Notes under the pieces: model-generated
What the model was told of the DNA's origin: nothing
Seen by the model: only the letters and a program-made list of their open reading frames with translations
Database searches by the model: none
Translations under genes and position numbers: made by a program
Shown here: positions 32,963 to 39,060 of the stretch, piece by piece
Layout of the letters: each line of letters begins with the position of its first letter
How positions within the stretch are numbered: position 1 is the first letter of the stretch
Source: JAZBPO01 sp963691775
GTDB lineage: Bacteria > Pseudomonadota > Gammaproteobacteria > Pseudomonadales > Azotimanducaceae
Assembly: GCA_963691775.1 (NCBI GenBank)
Contig: OY829369.1
Coordinates: forward strand, 1,612,001 to 1,676,000
Reading direction: 5' to 3'
DNA: 64,000 nt

Positions 32963-33654
32963 TGCGCACCGCAATTCTGGCTACCTTATTCCTCATCACC
33001 CCACTATCGCTTGCCAAAGTAAGTACGGTTTTATTACTAGACTCGGCGCAGAATTTATACGGAAGTCCGGATGCTGAATCGGCGCTAGACCCTGAAGAGT
33101 CTCTGGATGCAATAGAGCCCTTTCCTATCGGTATGGGCGCAAAATCCGAGATGGAACGCGCAGTATTGATTGCGCAATCAACCAGTTCCTTCACCGATTT
33201 TGGAGGGGGGCACTTTGCTTACGCCTATCCTGTCAAATTCAAAGAAGCGCTGCCGGCTACGGATCTTCAAGTTAATGGATATATGATCAAACCTAAAAGA
33301 GGGAAAAAATACATCCTCTATCCCATCATCACAGCCTTCGACGACGAAAAGAAACTGCTGGCGACTCTGCTGCCGAATTCTGAATCTGATATTCGTGGCA
33401 ATACTATTGAGAACACCTTCTCTGTGCCAGACGGCACAAGGTACCTTCTGATTCACGCCGATCCTCGCCTGGTCACTTTAGATATGGAAACTGGCGACAG
33501 CCTCGAAACTGCCTCTGTTTCTGCTGGACTCGCAAGTCTGGGCGGAGCTATTGGGGGGATTTTTAATGGGGTGTTGCTCAACTCTCAGGTTCAGCGAGGA
33601 AGGGTTGGTGTTGCACCAGTCGGGATTGCCGAGGTCATGCAAGTTGACCCTTAA
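32962..33654 (+). CDS. exported protein, MalM-like in part
   Basis: A 230-residue protein with a signal peptide (MRTAILATLFLITPLSLA). The central part (FAYAYPVKFKEALPATDLQVNGYMIKP, KKYILYPIITAFDDEKKLL) recalls the periplasmic MalM family of beta-sandwich proteins; this is tentative. A glycine-rich hydrophobic stretch (LASLGGAIGGIFNGVLL) near the end may be a membrane insertion. The ribosome-binding site AAGGAG is supplied by the core site (GTTAAGG). The gene is AT-rich. Confidence 0.65.
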   Translation: MRTAILATLFLITPLSLAKVSTVLLLDSAQNLYGSPDAESALDPEESLDAIEPFPIGMGAKSEMERAVLIAQSTSSFTDFGGGHFAYAYPVKFKEALPATDLQVNGYMIKPKRGKKYILYPIITAFDDEKKLLATLLPNSESDIRGNTIENTFSVPDGTRYLLIHADPRLVTLDMETGDSLETASVSAGLASLGGAIGGIFNGVLLNSQVQRGRVGVAPVGIAEVMQVDP

Positions 33655-33738
33655 CAAAGCCGGGCACAATCGCGCACTTCGTGGGCTGGACCTTCAAGCC
33701 GGTGCTCGGTTTTCCAGCCTGTGCCGGCGGCGTTAGGC
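33649..33738 (+). other. attC site (about 90 bp)
   Basis: CCTTAAC at 33649-33655 complements the cassette's GTTAAGG start. The body (AAAGCCGGGCACAATCGCGC ... GCCTGTGCCGGCG) is a class of its own; next core GTTAGGC. Confidence 0.85.
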
Positions 33739-34019
33739 ATTAGTCGCATCATGCACGCAATATCACTGCAAGGGCCCCAAGCTGTCGGCATGACAACCGC
33801 TCTTGTTGCCATCAGGTTCAAACTTCCCATTATGCATGCTTCTCAAAAAATAGTTCGGCCTATCACAAATTCCGAGACTCGAAAGGCCTGAGTATCTTTG
33901 AGGAAGAGGGCTCCTTTGAAAATCAAAAACGGTTTATCGAGAGATTTCGCTTGGGTGTCCACGGAGTCCTCGTTCTCGGGTTCGTGATCAGCTGCGCTGG
34001 CTTCACACAGGAAGTTTCG
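33739..34019 (+). other. unusually long cassette leader
   Basis: This cassette has 287 bases before its gene, against about 10-50 elsewhere. The leader is AT-rich, contains GGGTGTCC at 33953-33960, and has no recognisable gene. It may include the remains of a second cassette or a promoter. Confidence 0.5.
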
Positions 34020-34541
34020 ATGGATTTCCAAAAATGGCAGAGCTTGTCTAACCAAGAGCAAGGGGAGATAGCCAGCGACTGGAATCCTTACAACACAGGA
34101 AATGTACGACCGCTCTTAGACGAGATAGTCGGCGCCTTCCGAAGAGAGTATCCGGATTACGAGGTAACGGGTCTCGGAAACGTTTTTGGAAGCCTGATGC
34201 TCGTCGTTGTCAGGCCTTTCATTTTCGACAAACGAAGTGCGCCAGGGAATTTCATGGGAGTAAGTATTCGATATTCCCTGGGAGAGCCCGTGCCTGATGG
34301 CTTCGAAGTGTACTCAGACTACGTATGGGCACCGGAAAACTACTTGGCATTCGTGGATCTGCATTCAGAAGAGATTCGTTACTCGTTGGGGGATTCTACA
34401 ATGGACCGGGAAGAGATGCTCGATGCATTGGTGGGGATGCCATTTGATGATTGGATCCGGCAGTGCCAGGAATGGGGGAACACCGATATGAACCCTGGCG
34501 ACAGGACCCTCCCTGAGAAACCATGGTGGAGGTTCTGGTGA
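34020..34541 (+). CDS. cassette protein of unknown function (173 aa)
   Basis: A 173-residue cytosolic protein starting MDFQKWQSLSNQEQGEIASDWNP, preceded by AGGAAG at a good distance. The middle is beta-rich (LMLVVVRPFIFD, VSIRYSLGEPVPDGFEVYSDYVW) and the end KPWWRFW is like that of the protein at 5658. The N-terminal pattern is one I associate with conserved integron cassette proteins, but no function is known. A longer frame from 33951 would add a hydrophobic N-terminus and is less likely. Confidence 0.65.
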   Translation: MDFQKWQSLSNQEQGEIASDWNPYNTGNVRPLLDEIVGAFRREYPDYEVTGLGNVFGSLMLVVVRPFIFDKRSAPGNFMGVSIRYSLGEPVPDGFEVYSDYVWAPENYLAFVDLHSEEIRYSLGDSTMDREEMLDALVGMPFDDWIRQCQEWGNTDMNPGDRTLPEKPWWRFW

Positions 34542-34542
34542 C

Positions 34543-34641
34543 GCCTAACAAGGCGATGAAGCGGACCTCCCTACCTGCCATCTTTTCTGCTTGCGCAGAA
34601 AAGCCGCCAGCCACGGTCGGCCGCTTATCGCGGCGTTATAG
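34543..34641 (+). other. attC site (about 99 bp)
   Basis: GCCTAAC at 34543-34549 complements the cassette's GTTAGGC start. The body contains AAGGCGATGAAGCGGACC and CGGTCGGCCGCTTATCGC, plus an inner TTTTCTGCTTGCGCAGAAAA hairpin; next core GTTATAG. Confidence 0.85.
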
Positions 34642-34654
34642 CGCCTAGAGCCTC

Positions 34655-35023
34655 ATGAGAAATCTAGTCTACCTAAAAGTATCGAAAGGCTTGGTTCAGG
34701 CAAGATCTTTCGGCGCTCTTAGAGAAACTGAGCTTGTGTGCGATGCTCTTGGGCATCCCAAGACCATGGCTTACGATTTCTCTGCCATTGCAAACTGCTT
34801 CAAGAAAGCTCTGGAATCTCAGCCCAAAAAATACTGGGGCCTACTCAAGCCAAATGTCCTGATCCATCTGCTACCAAAAATGGAAGGCGGCTACACGGAC
34901 GTTGAACTACGCTTTTTTCGGGAAGCTGCCGCTGAGGCTGGTTCAGCGCAGACATATCTACTTGCAGGCGATTATGGGCCGCTTTCAGACGAGCAACTGA
35001 GGTCTGTTGTACATGCGCTATAA
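34655..35023 (+). CDS. cassette protein resembling the MreB C-terminal half (122 aa)
   Basis: A 122-residue cytosolic protein. The segment KPNVLIHLLPKMEGGYTDVELRFFREAAAEAGSAQTYLL recalls the actin-fold protein MreB, in which ...HPmEkleGGlTeVE.ra.rE.a..aGA..v.l occurs; it lacks the nucleotide-binding phosphate loops. It may have evolved as a decoy or partner of the cell-shape system, which is inference. The start ATG is 19 bases into the cassette. Confidence 0.6.
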   Translation: MRNLVYLKVSKGLVQARSFGALRETELVCDALGHPKTMAYDFSAIANCFKKALESQPKKYWGLLKPNVLIHLLPKMEGGYTDVELRFFREAAAEAGSAQTYLLAGDYGPLSDEQLRSVVHAL

Positions 35024-35092
35024 CAAGTCAAGGCAGCAAGGGCGCTTCGCGCCGGGACACGCTGACGCGTGCCCCTGCTTGAAGCGTTGTGC
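35018..35092 (+). other. attC site (AAGTCAAGGCAGC class)
   Basis: CTATAAC at 35018-35024 complements the cassette's GTTATAG start. The body is of the same class as 5538-5615. Confidence 0.88.
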
Positions 35093-35700
35093 TGCGCGGT
35101 AGCGTGTCACGCGTCCCCGACATTAGAACGGATCGACTACTGCTCCGCGGCTTTGACGGATCAGAAGCTCAGTGGCTCTTTGAACTCGACAACGACCAGG
35201 AGGTGATGCGTCACATCAATGGAGGGACGCCCGCTCCTTTGGAGTTCATCGAGCGCTCTTCGCTTCCGTTTTTCTGCCGCGAGGACTGGCCGGTGCCGGG
35301 GACAGGCTTTTGGAAGCTCCTCTCGCAATCCACGTTAGAACCATTGGGGTGGTGCTGTTTGCGAGTAGCTGACGATGCACTGGATACCGGCAGCTTGGGG
35401 TACAGGCTTCTACGGAATGCCTGGGGAAACGGTTTTGCCTCAGAGGCTTCGCGCGCGTTATTGCAGTATGGGTTCGATAGTCTAGAGCTGGCCCGAGCGA
35501 CGGCGACAACGTACGAGGAGAACACTCGTTACCGTCGCGTGCTTGAGAAGCTTGGGTTTCGCCTGATCCGCGAGTATCGAGAGGACCTGGACTCGCAGCA
35601 GACCGCGAATTTCGATGGGACAGAGGCCTTTCTTGGACTTGATCTTGAGTTCGAGTTAAGGAGGCAGGTGTGGCTTCAGCTCAGCACAACAAGCGCCTAA
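35089..35700 (+). CDS. GNAT-family N-acetyltransferase (RimJ/RimL type)
   Basis: A 203-residue acetyltransferase. It starts at a GTG in or near the core site (35089; an alternative GTG lies at 35104). The motif RTDRLLLRGF is the RimJ/RimL N-terminal strand; LGYRLLRNAWGNGFASEA is the acetyl-CoA binding motif A (R/Q-x-x-G-x-G/A) and ENTRYRRVLEKLGFR motif B. Substrate unknown. The last residues (TTSA) and the stop are encoded by the attC. Confidence 0.88.
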   Translation: MLRGSVSRVPDIRTDRLLLRGFDGSEAQWLFELDNDQEVMRHINGGTPAPLEFIERSSLPFFCREDWPVPGTGFWKLLSQSTLEPLGWCCLRVADDALDTGSLGYRLLRNAWGNGFASEASRALLQYGFDSLELARATATTYEENTRYRRVLEKLGFRLIREYREDLDSQQTANFDGTEAFLGLDLEFELRRQVWLQLSTTSA

Positions 35701-35773
35701 AGTGCGCGCCCGACGGGAGCCGGACGCTGGCACCGCTACGCGCTGCCATCGCCGCTCAGCCTTGGCGTTGCAC
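35684..35773 (+). other. attC site (about 90-bp class)
   Basis: GCACAAC at 35684-35690 complements GTTGTGC at the cassette start; body AAGCGCCTAAAGTGCGCGCCC; next core GTTGCAC. Confidence 0.9.
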
Positions 35774-35791
35774 GGCTCTCGACCGCCTCCC

Positions 35792-36232
35792 GTGACCATT
35801 CGCGCAGCAGCACTTAGTTGGTGTCTCGTTGCACTACCCTTTCTCGCCGAGGGCCGCGGCCCGGTGCAGGAAGAGTCGGAGTCTCTGGTCGGACTCTCCA
35901 CACGTGAGGCGCTGATTGGCGTGTGGGAGTTGGAGTACGTTTCCGAGCTTCATGAATGGGCGCGCTTTCTCGTGATCACAGAGGACGGCTTTCGTTTCTG
36001 CCCTGACAAAGACTGCCCCACGAGCTACAGCGGCCAGCGAATCTACAGAATTGACGACTTCTTCGTTTTCGAGGGCTCGGACGCGGATGTAGACAATGTG
36101 CGCTTCGTCCTTGCGGGTTCGTGCCGAGCAGGCAGGTCCTTCCTCTTCGGGGCACGCTTTCACCAGAAGGGAGGCAATGTGATCTCCGCATTCGGAGCCA
36201 CGTATGCGCGTGAAGGAGAGTGTGATGCCTGA
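35792..36232 (+). CDS. exported protein of unknown function (146 aa)
   Basis: A 146-residue protein from a GTG 24 bases into the cassette, with a signal peptide (VTIRAAALSWCLVALPFLAEG). The mature domain (GVWELEYVSELHEWARFLVITEDGFRF, SFLFGARFHQKGG) has a lipocalin-like or beta-barrel rhythm and four Cys, two of them in KDCPT and GSCRAG. No family is assigned. Confidence 0.6.
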   Translation: MTIRAAALSWCLVALPFLAEGRGPVQEESESLVGLSTREALIGVWELEYVSELHEWARFLVITEDGFRFCPDKDCPTSYSGQRIYRIDDFFVFEGSDADVDNVRFVLAGSCRAGRSFLFGARFHQKGGNVISAFGATYAREGECDA

Positions 36233-36235
36233 TCC

Positions 36236-36322
36236 GTGCAACAAGTGGCTTGTGGCGGTCGCTTCGCTCCCTCGGACGCACTGGCCTGCGGCCGGCGCGC
36301 CCGCACAGCCTTGGCGTTAAGC
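36236..36322 (+). other. attC site (about 87-bp class)
   Basis: GTGCAAC at 36236-36242 complements the cassette's GTTGCAC start; body AAGTGGCTTGTGGCGGTCGC; next core GTTAAGC. Confidence 0.9.
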
Positions 36323-36351
36323 AGCTATCCGCACAGCGACGCCGACGCGGT

Positions 36352-36379
36352 TTGACATACCATTTTTGGTATGTAGGAT
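36352..36379 (+). promoter_or_regulatory. cassette-borne promoter with palindromic operator, copy 2
   Basis: TTGACA at 36352-36357, inverted repeat ACATACCA/TGGTATGT at 36355-36374 and TAGGAT at 36374-36379, identical to the arrangement at 10511-10538. Confidence 0.75.
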
Positions 36380-36385
36380 TTCGGC

Positions 36386-36664
36386 ATGTGGACGATCCTC
36401 GAGCATCGGAGAACCGCACGCCAGCTGAAGCGACTTCCGGAAGAGATCCTGAAGCGGTATCAGAAGTGGAAGGATATCGTCGAGGTTTCAGGACCTGCCG
36501 GCCTTAGACTCATCCGAGGTTTCCGGGACGAGCCCCTCTCAGGGGAATGGCAGGACCACCGCTCATCTCGGCTCAATGAGCAGTACCGCGTGATCTATCG
36601 GATTGAGCGAGAGGAGGTTGTTGTCGAGGCCGCGAGCGCTTCGCACGACTACCGGAGGAAGTGA
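36386..36664 (+). CDS. HigB/RelE-type toxin, copy 2
   Basis: A 92-residue toxin that differs from the copy at 10545 at two positions (Glu for Asp at residue 19 and Ala for Val at residue 82). All core residues are intact. Same position relative to the operator. Confidence 0.85.
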   Translation: MWTILEHRRTARQLKRLPEEILKRYQKWKDIVEVSGPAGLRLIRGFRDEPLSGEWQDHRSSRLNEQYRVIYRIEREEVVVEAASASHDYRRK

Positions 36665-36665
36665 A

Positions 36666-36926
36666 GTGACTGAGTACCGCAAAGCCAAGCGAACCATCGA
36701 AGTCTCCGCCGGCGAATCGGTGCGCATCATCCGAGAGCTTCAGGAGCTTTCCCAGAATGAACTTGCTGCGCTTTCGGGAATTCCGCAGTCGACGATTTCC
36801 GCTATCGAGCGGGATCGCATCAATCTCGGCGTAGAGCGAGCAAAGCAGCTCGCGCGAGCGTTGAAGTGCCACCCGTCTGTGCTCGTCTTTCCTGGCTGGG
36901 ATGTCGAGCATGAATCCGCCGCTTAA
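36666..36926 (+). CDS. XRE-family antitoxin (HigA-like), copy 2
   Basis: An 86-residue protein identical to the one at 10825, started by the GTG two bases after the toxin stop and preceded by GGAGGAAG. A longer in-frame extension exists but overlaps the toxin. The stop is formed by the inverse core GCTTAAC. Because the antitoxins are identical, the two copies should cross-neutralise. Confidence 0.85.
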   Translation: MTEYRKAKRTIEVSAGESVRIIRELQELSQNELAALSGIPQSTISAIERDRINLGVERAKQLARALKCHPSVLVFPGWDVEHESAA

Positions 36927-36980
36927 CAATCGCTTCGTTCGGACGGCGCTCCCCGCCGCCGAACAAGCTATGCGTTAGGC
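36921..36980 (+). other. attC site (60-bp class)
   Basis: GCTTAAC at 36921-36927 complements GTTAAGC. The site is identical in type to 11080-11139, but is followed directly by the hicAB cassette. Confidence 0.9.
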
Positions 36981-37004
36981 GACACTTTTCCAAGACTCGT
37001 CGTC

Positions 37005-37202
37005 ATGCCTCCGAAGGTACGTGAACTCATCGAGAAGCTGGAAAGGGCCGGGTTCCAGAACCGCGGCGGCAAGGGGAGTCACAGGAACTACGTCCATCCG
37101 CAGAGCAGCCGGCCCGTGACCATCTCGGGTAAGCTCGGCGATGACGCAAAGCGGTACCAGGAGAAGGCCGTTGCGAAGGCCCTCCGGGAGATCGAGCCAT
37201 GA
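37005..37202 (+). CDS. hicA: HicA mRNA-interferase toxin
   Basis: A 65-residue HicA toxin with the double-stranded RNA-binding-like fold: VRELIEKLERAGFQNRGGKGSHRNYVHP, with the catalytic His in GSHRNY, then PVTISGKLGDDAKRYQEKAV. It cleaves mRNA. The gene overlaps hicB by ATGA and starts 30 bases into the cassette. This intact copy corresponds to the dead one at 11927. Confidence 0.92.
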   Translation: MPPKVRELIEKLERAGFQNRGGKGSHRNYVHPQSSRPVTISGKLGDDAKRYQEKAVAKALREIEP

Positions 37203-37438
37203 AGGAAAGCGCTAGATACGTGAAGCTCGTTGAGTGGTCCTCGGAGGACGGTTGCTACGTGGGTAGCTCTCCGGGTCTCTTCTACGGAGGCTGCCACGGA
37301 GATGACGAGGTACAGGTCTTCCACGAACTGGTTCAGATCGTCGAAGAGACGATCAGCCTCTATCACGCAGAGGGACGGGAACTCCCTCCTGCCACTTCGG
37401 ACAGAGACCTTGCCAACACCATCGAGAGCGTCGCCTAA
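37199..37438 (+). CDS. hicB: HicB antitoxin
   Basis: A 79-residue HicB-type antitoxin (KLVEWSSEDGCYVGSSPGLFYGGCHGDDEVQVFHELVQIVEET), the partial RNase H-like fold that wraps HicA. There is no clear DNA-binding domain at the C-terminus, so autoregulation may be weak. Translationally coupled to hicA. The stop is formed by the inverse core GCCTAAC. Confidence 0.9.
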   Translation: MKESARYVKLVEWSSEDGCYVGSSPGLFYGGCHGDDEVQVFHELVQIVEETISLYHAEGRELPPATSDRDLANTIESVA

Positions 37439-37518
37439 CAAGCGGCTGGTGGCGTTCGCTGCGCTCACTCGGACGCGGCGGCCTGCGGCCGACACGCCCG
37501 CACAGCCTTTGCATGCGG
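37433..37518 (+). other. attC site lacking its GTT core
   Basis: GCCTAAC at 37433-37439 and the AAGCGGCTGGTGGCG body are normal, but the 3' end reads CAGCCTTTGCATGCGGC where CAGCCTTTGCGTTxxxx is expected. The GTT triplet needed for strand exchange is lost, so the hicAB cassette and the following one may be locked together. Confidence 0.75.
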
Positions 37519-37528
37519 CACCACCCTG

Positions 37529-37930
37529 GTGATCACCCGGGAGCTCATGATCGAGCCGGTCCTAGCCGTCGCCCCGGACTTTCGTCCGGTTTGGGAAGAG
37601 TTCCTCGACGAATGGCGAGATGAAGGCGTCGAGCTTCCTCTTTACCTTCTGCTGGGTGATCTCGCCGTCTACGTCGCGGGCTTGGTTCGAGAACAGGATC
37701 GAGATCAATTGGCCCAGATCCTTCGCGTCGTCGAACGCTGGATTCTTGAGGGTGACCCCTACGTCGTAAATGCGGCGGTCGTGGGATTGCTGGAGGATCT
37801 TCAGAACACAGGATTGGTGGGCGAAGCGACGCCTGCCGTCATCATCGACCATCTAGGGCCTGAGGCTAAGCAGTGGTGGGTCAAGGTCGACGCGTTCTGG
37901 CAGAAGGGCGAGGTCATCTCAGGTGAATAG
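37529..37930 (+). CDS. cassette protein of unknown function (133 aa, helical)
   Basis: A 133-residue helical, acidic protein. Starts are possible at GTG 37529 or ATG 37547 (MIEPVLAVAPDFRPVWEEF). It contains LYLLLGDLAVYVAGLVREQDRD and NAAVVGLLEDLQNTGL, a layout like small immunity or DUF7674-type proteins; this is tentative. No signal peptide. Confidence 0.6.
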   Translation: MITRELMIEPVLAVAPDFRPVWEEFLDEWRDEGVELPLYLLLGDLAVYVAGLVREQDRDQLAQILRVVERWILEGDPYVVNAAVVGLLEDLQNTGLVGEATPAVIIDHLGPEAKQWWVKVDAFWQKGEVISGE

Positions 37931-37936
37931 ATCGCC

Positions 37937-38025
37937 GCACAACAAGCGCCTGGAGTGCGCGCCCAACGGGCGCCCGACGGTCGCAACGCTTCGCGTCGCA
38001 ACCGCCGCTAGGCTATGCGTTAGCC
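37937..38025 (+). other. attC site (about 89-bp class)
   Basis: GCACAAC at 37937-37943 implies that this cassette once began GTTGTGC, consistent with the damaged core upstream. Body AAGCGCCTGGAGTGCGCGCC; next core GTTAGCC. Confidence 0.85.
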
Positions 38026-38038
38026 CGCGCGCAGGCTC

Positions 38039-38311
38039 ATGACGGACTTCGAGTGGAATCCGAGGAAGGAGGCGGAGAACGTGCTAAGGCACGGCGTCTC
38101 CTTCCGCGAGGCCGCCTCCGCTTTCTACGACACGCTTTCGACCATTGTCCCGGACCCGGAACACTCCGTCGGCGAGGAGCGGTACGTCCTACTCAGTATG
38201 TCGAACCAGGGCAGGTTGCTCGTTGTGTGTCACACGAATCGCGGTGCTAGGCTGCGACTCATCTCAGCTCGTCAGGCCTCCAGCGCGGAGGTCAAAGCCT
38301 GTGAAATCTGA
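38039..38311 (+). CDS. brnT: BrnT-family toxin
   Basis: A 90-residue RelE-fold ribonuclease toxin. The start FEWNPRKEAENVLRHGVSFREAASAF is the family signature, followed by PDPEHSVGEERYVLLSMSNQGRLLVV and a C-terminal LRLISARQASSAE with the conserved RLISAR motif. It overlaps its antitoxin. The ATG is 19 bases into the cassette. Confidence 0.9.
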   Translation: MTDFEWNPRKEAENVLRHGVSFREAASAFYDTLSTIVPDPEHSVGEERYVLLSMSNQGRLLVVCHTNRGARLRLISARQASSAEVKACEI

Positions 38312-38510
38312 CGAAGACACCATGCGCGAAGCGTACGACTTCAGCGGCGGAGTCCGCGGCAAGTACGTCGAGCGGCTCAAGGAAGGCAGCAATGTGGTGC
38401 TTATTCCCCCTGACCTTTCAGAGAATTTTCCCTTCGAAGCAGCCGTCAACGAAGCGCTTCGCGAGCTTCTCCAAACCCGTAAGCAGCAGGCCGAAACCAG
38501 CGCGGACTAA
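38301..38510 (+). CDS. brnA: BrnA-like antitoxin
   Basis: A 69-residue protein beginning at a GTG inside the end of brnT (11-base overlap); an ATG at 38322 is an alternative. MREAYDFSGGVRGKYVERLKEGSNVVLIPPDLSENFP followed by AVNEALREL is a short, degenerate ribbon-helix-helix-type antitoxin as found downstream of brnT. The stop lies in the following attC. Confidence 0.75.
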   Translation: MKSDEDTMREAYDFSGGVRGKYVERLKEGSNVVLIPPDLSENFPFEAAVNEALRELLQTRKQQAETSAD

Positions 38511-38527
38511 CACGCTATGCGTAAGGC
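38505..38527 (+). other. collapsed attC site (23 bp)
   Basis: Only the outer boxes remain: GACTAAC (expected GGCTAAC) and CACGCTATGC followed by GTAAGGC (expected GTTAGGC). The palindromic centre is deleted and the core GTT is mutated to GTA, so this junction is probably no longer recombinogenic. Confidence 0.75.
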
Positions 38528-38532
38528 ATCCT

Positions 38533-38943
38533 GTGAAGCGCCACGCTTGGAGTCTGGTTTTCATTTTCTGTTTCTGCGGTTCCGTAACTGCAGCAGTCGA
38601 TGACGAAGTTGTCGCGCCTGATTACTGGCAGTGCCATCCAACCGGGGCAGAGATCTCGGCGGCGTTCTTCCCGCATCAACCTCGTGAACCACTTACGCCG
38701 TTGTACCCGCGTCGAGCGCTCACAAAGATGATTGGAGGAGTCGTATTCCTTCGCTTCGCAATCGATGAGCGTGGTCTGCCCTACGATGCGTCGGTCATCG
38801 AGAGCTGGCCTGAAGGCATGTTCGAGAGGAGCGCCCTTAGTGCGCTGAAAGAGGCTACTTTCGGAACGAGCGAATCCGAAGCAGCTACGGCTGTACTGCA
38901 CTTTGACGTTGGTTGTGAGTTCCGGAGATCAGGCGATGCCTAA
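38533..38943 (+). CDS. exported TonB C-terminal-like protein
   Basis: A 136-residue protein from a GTG (VKRHAWSLVFIFCFCGSVTAA signal peptide). The mature part has PLTPLYPRRALTKMIGGVVFLRFAIDERGLPYDASVIES followed by ALSALKEATFG, the TonB C-terminal pattern (YP..A...i.G.v.v.f.id..G.v..v.v..S ... al.Al) in a form lacking the proline-rich linker and anchor. Compare the protein at 1116. Two Cys (WQCHP, VGCEF) may pair. The stop is in the inverse core. Confidence 0.75.
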   Translation: MKRHAWSLVFIFCFCGSVTAAVDDEVVAPDYWQCHPTGAEISAAFFPHQPREPLTPLYPRRALTKMIGGVVFLRFAIDERGLPYDASVIESWPEGMFERSALSALKEATFGTSESEAATAVLHFDVGCEFRRSGDA

Positions 38944-39027
38944 CAAGCGCCTGGAGTGCGCGCCCTGCGGGCGCCGGACGGCCGCAGCGCTACGCGCTGC
39001 AGTCGCCACTCAGGCTAGGCGTTATAT
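38938..39027 (+). other. attC site (about 90-bp class)
   Basis: GCCTAAC at 38938-38944 with body AAGCGCCTGGAGTGCGCGCC, next core GTTATAT. Confidence 0.9.
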
Positions 39028-39060
39028 TTTTTTGCGCACGACCATAACTATTAGGCAAGC

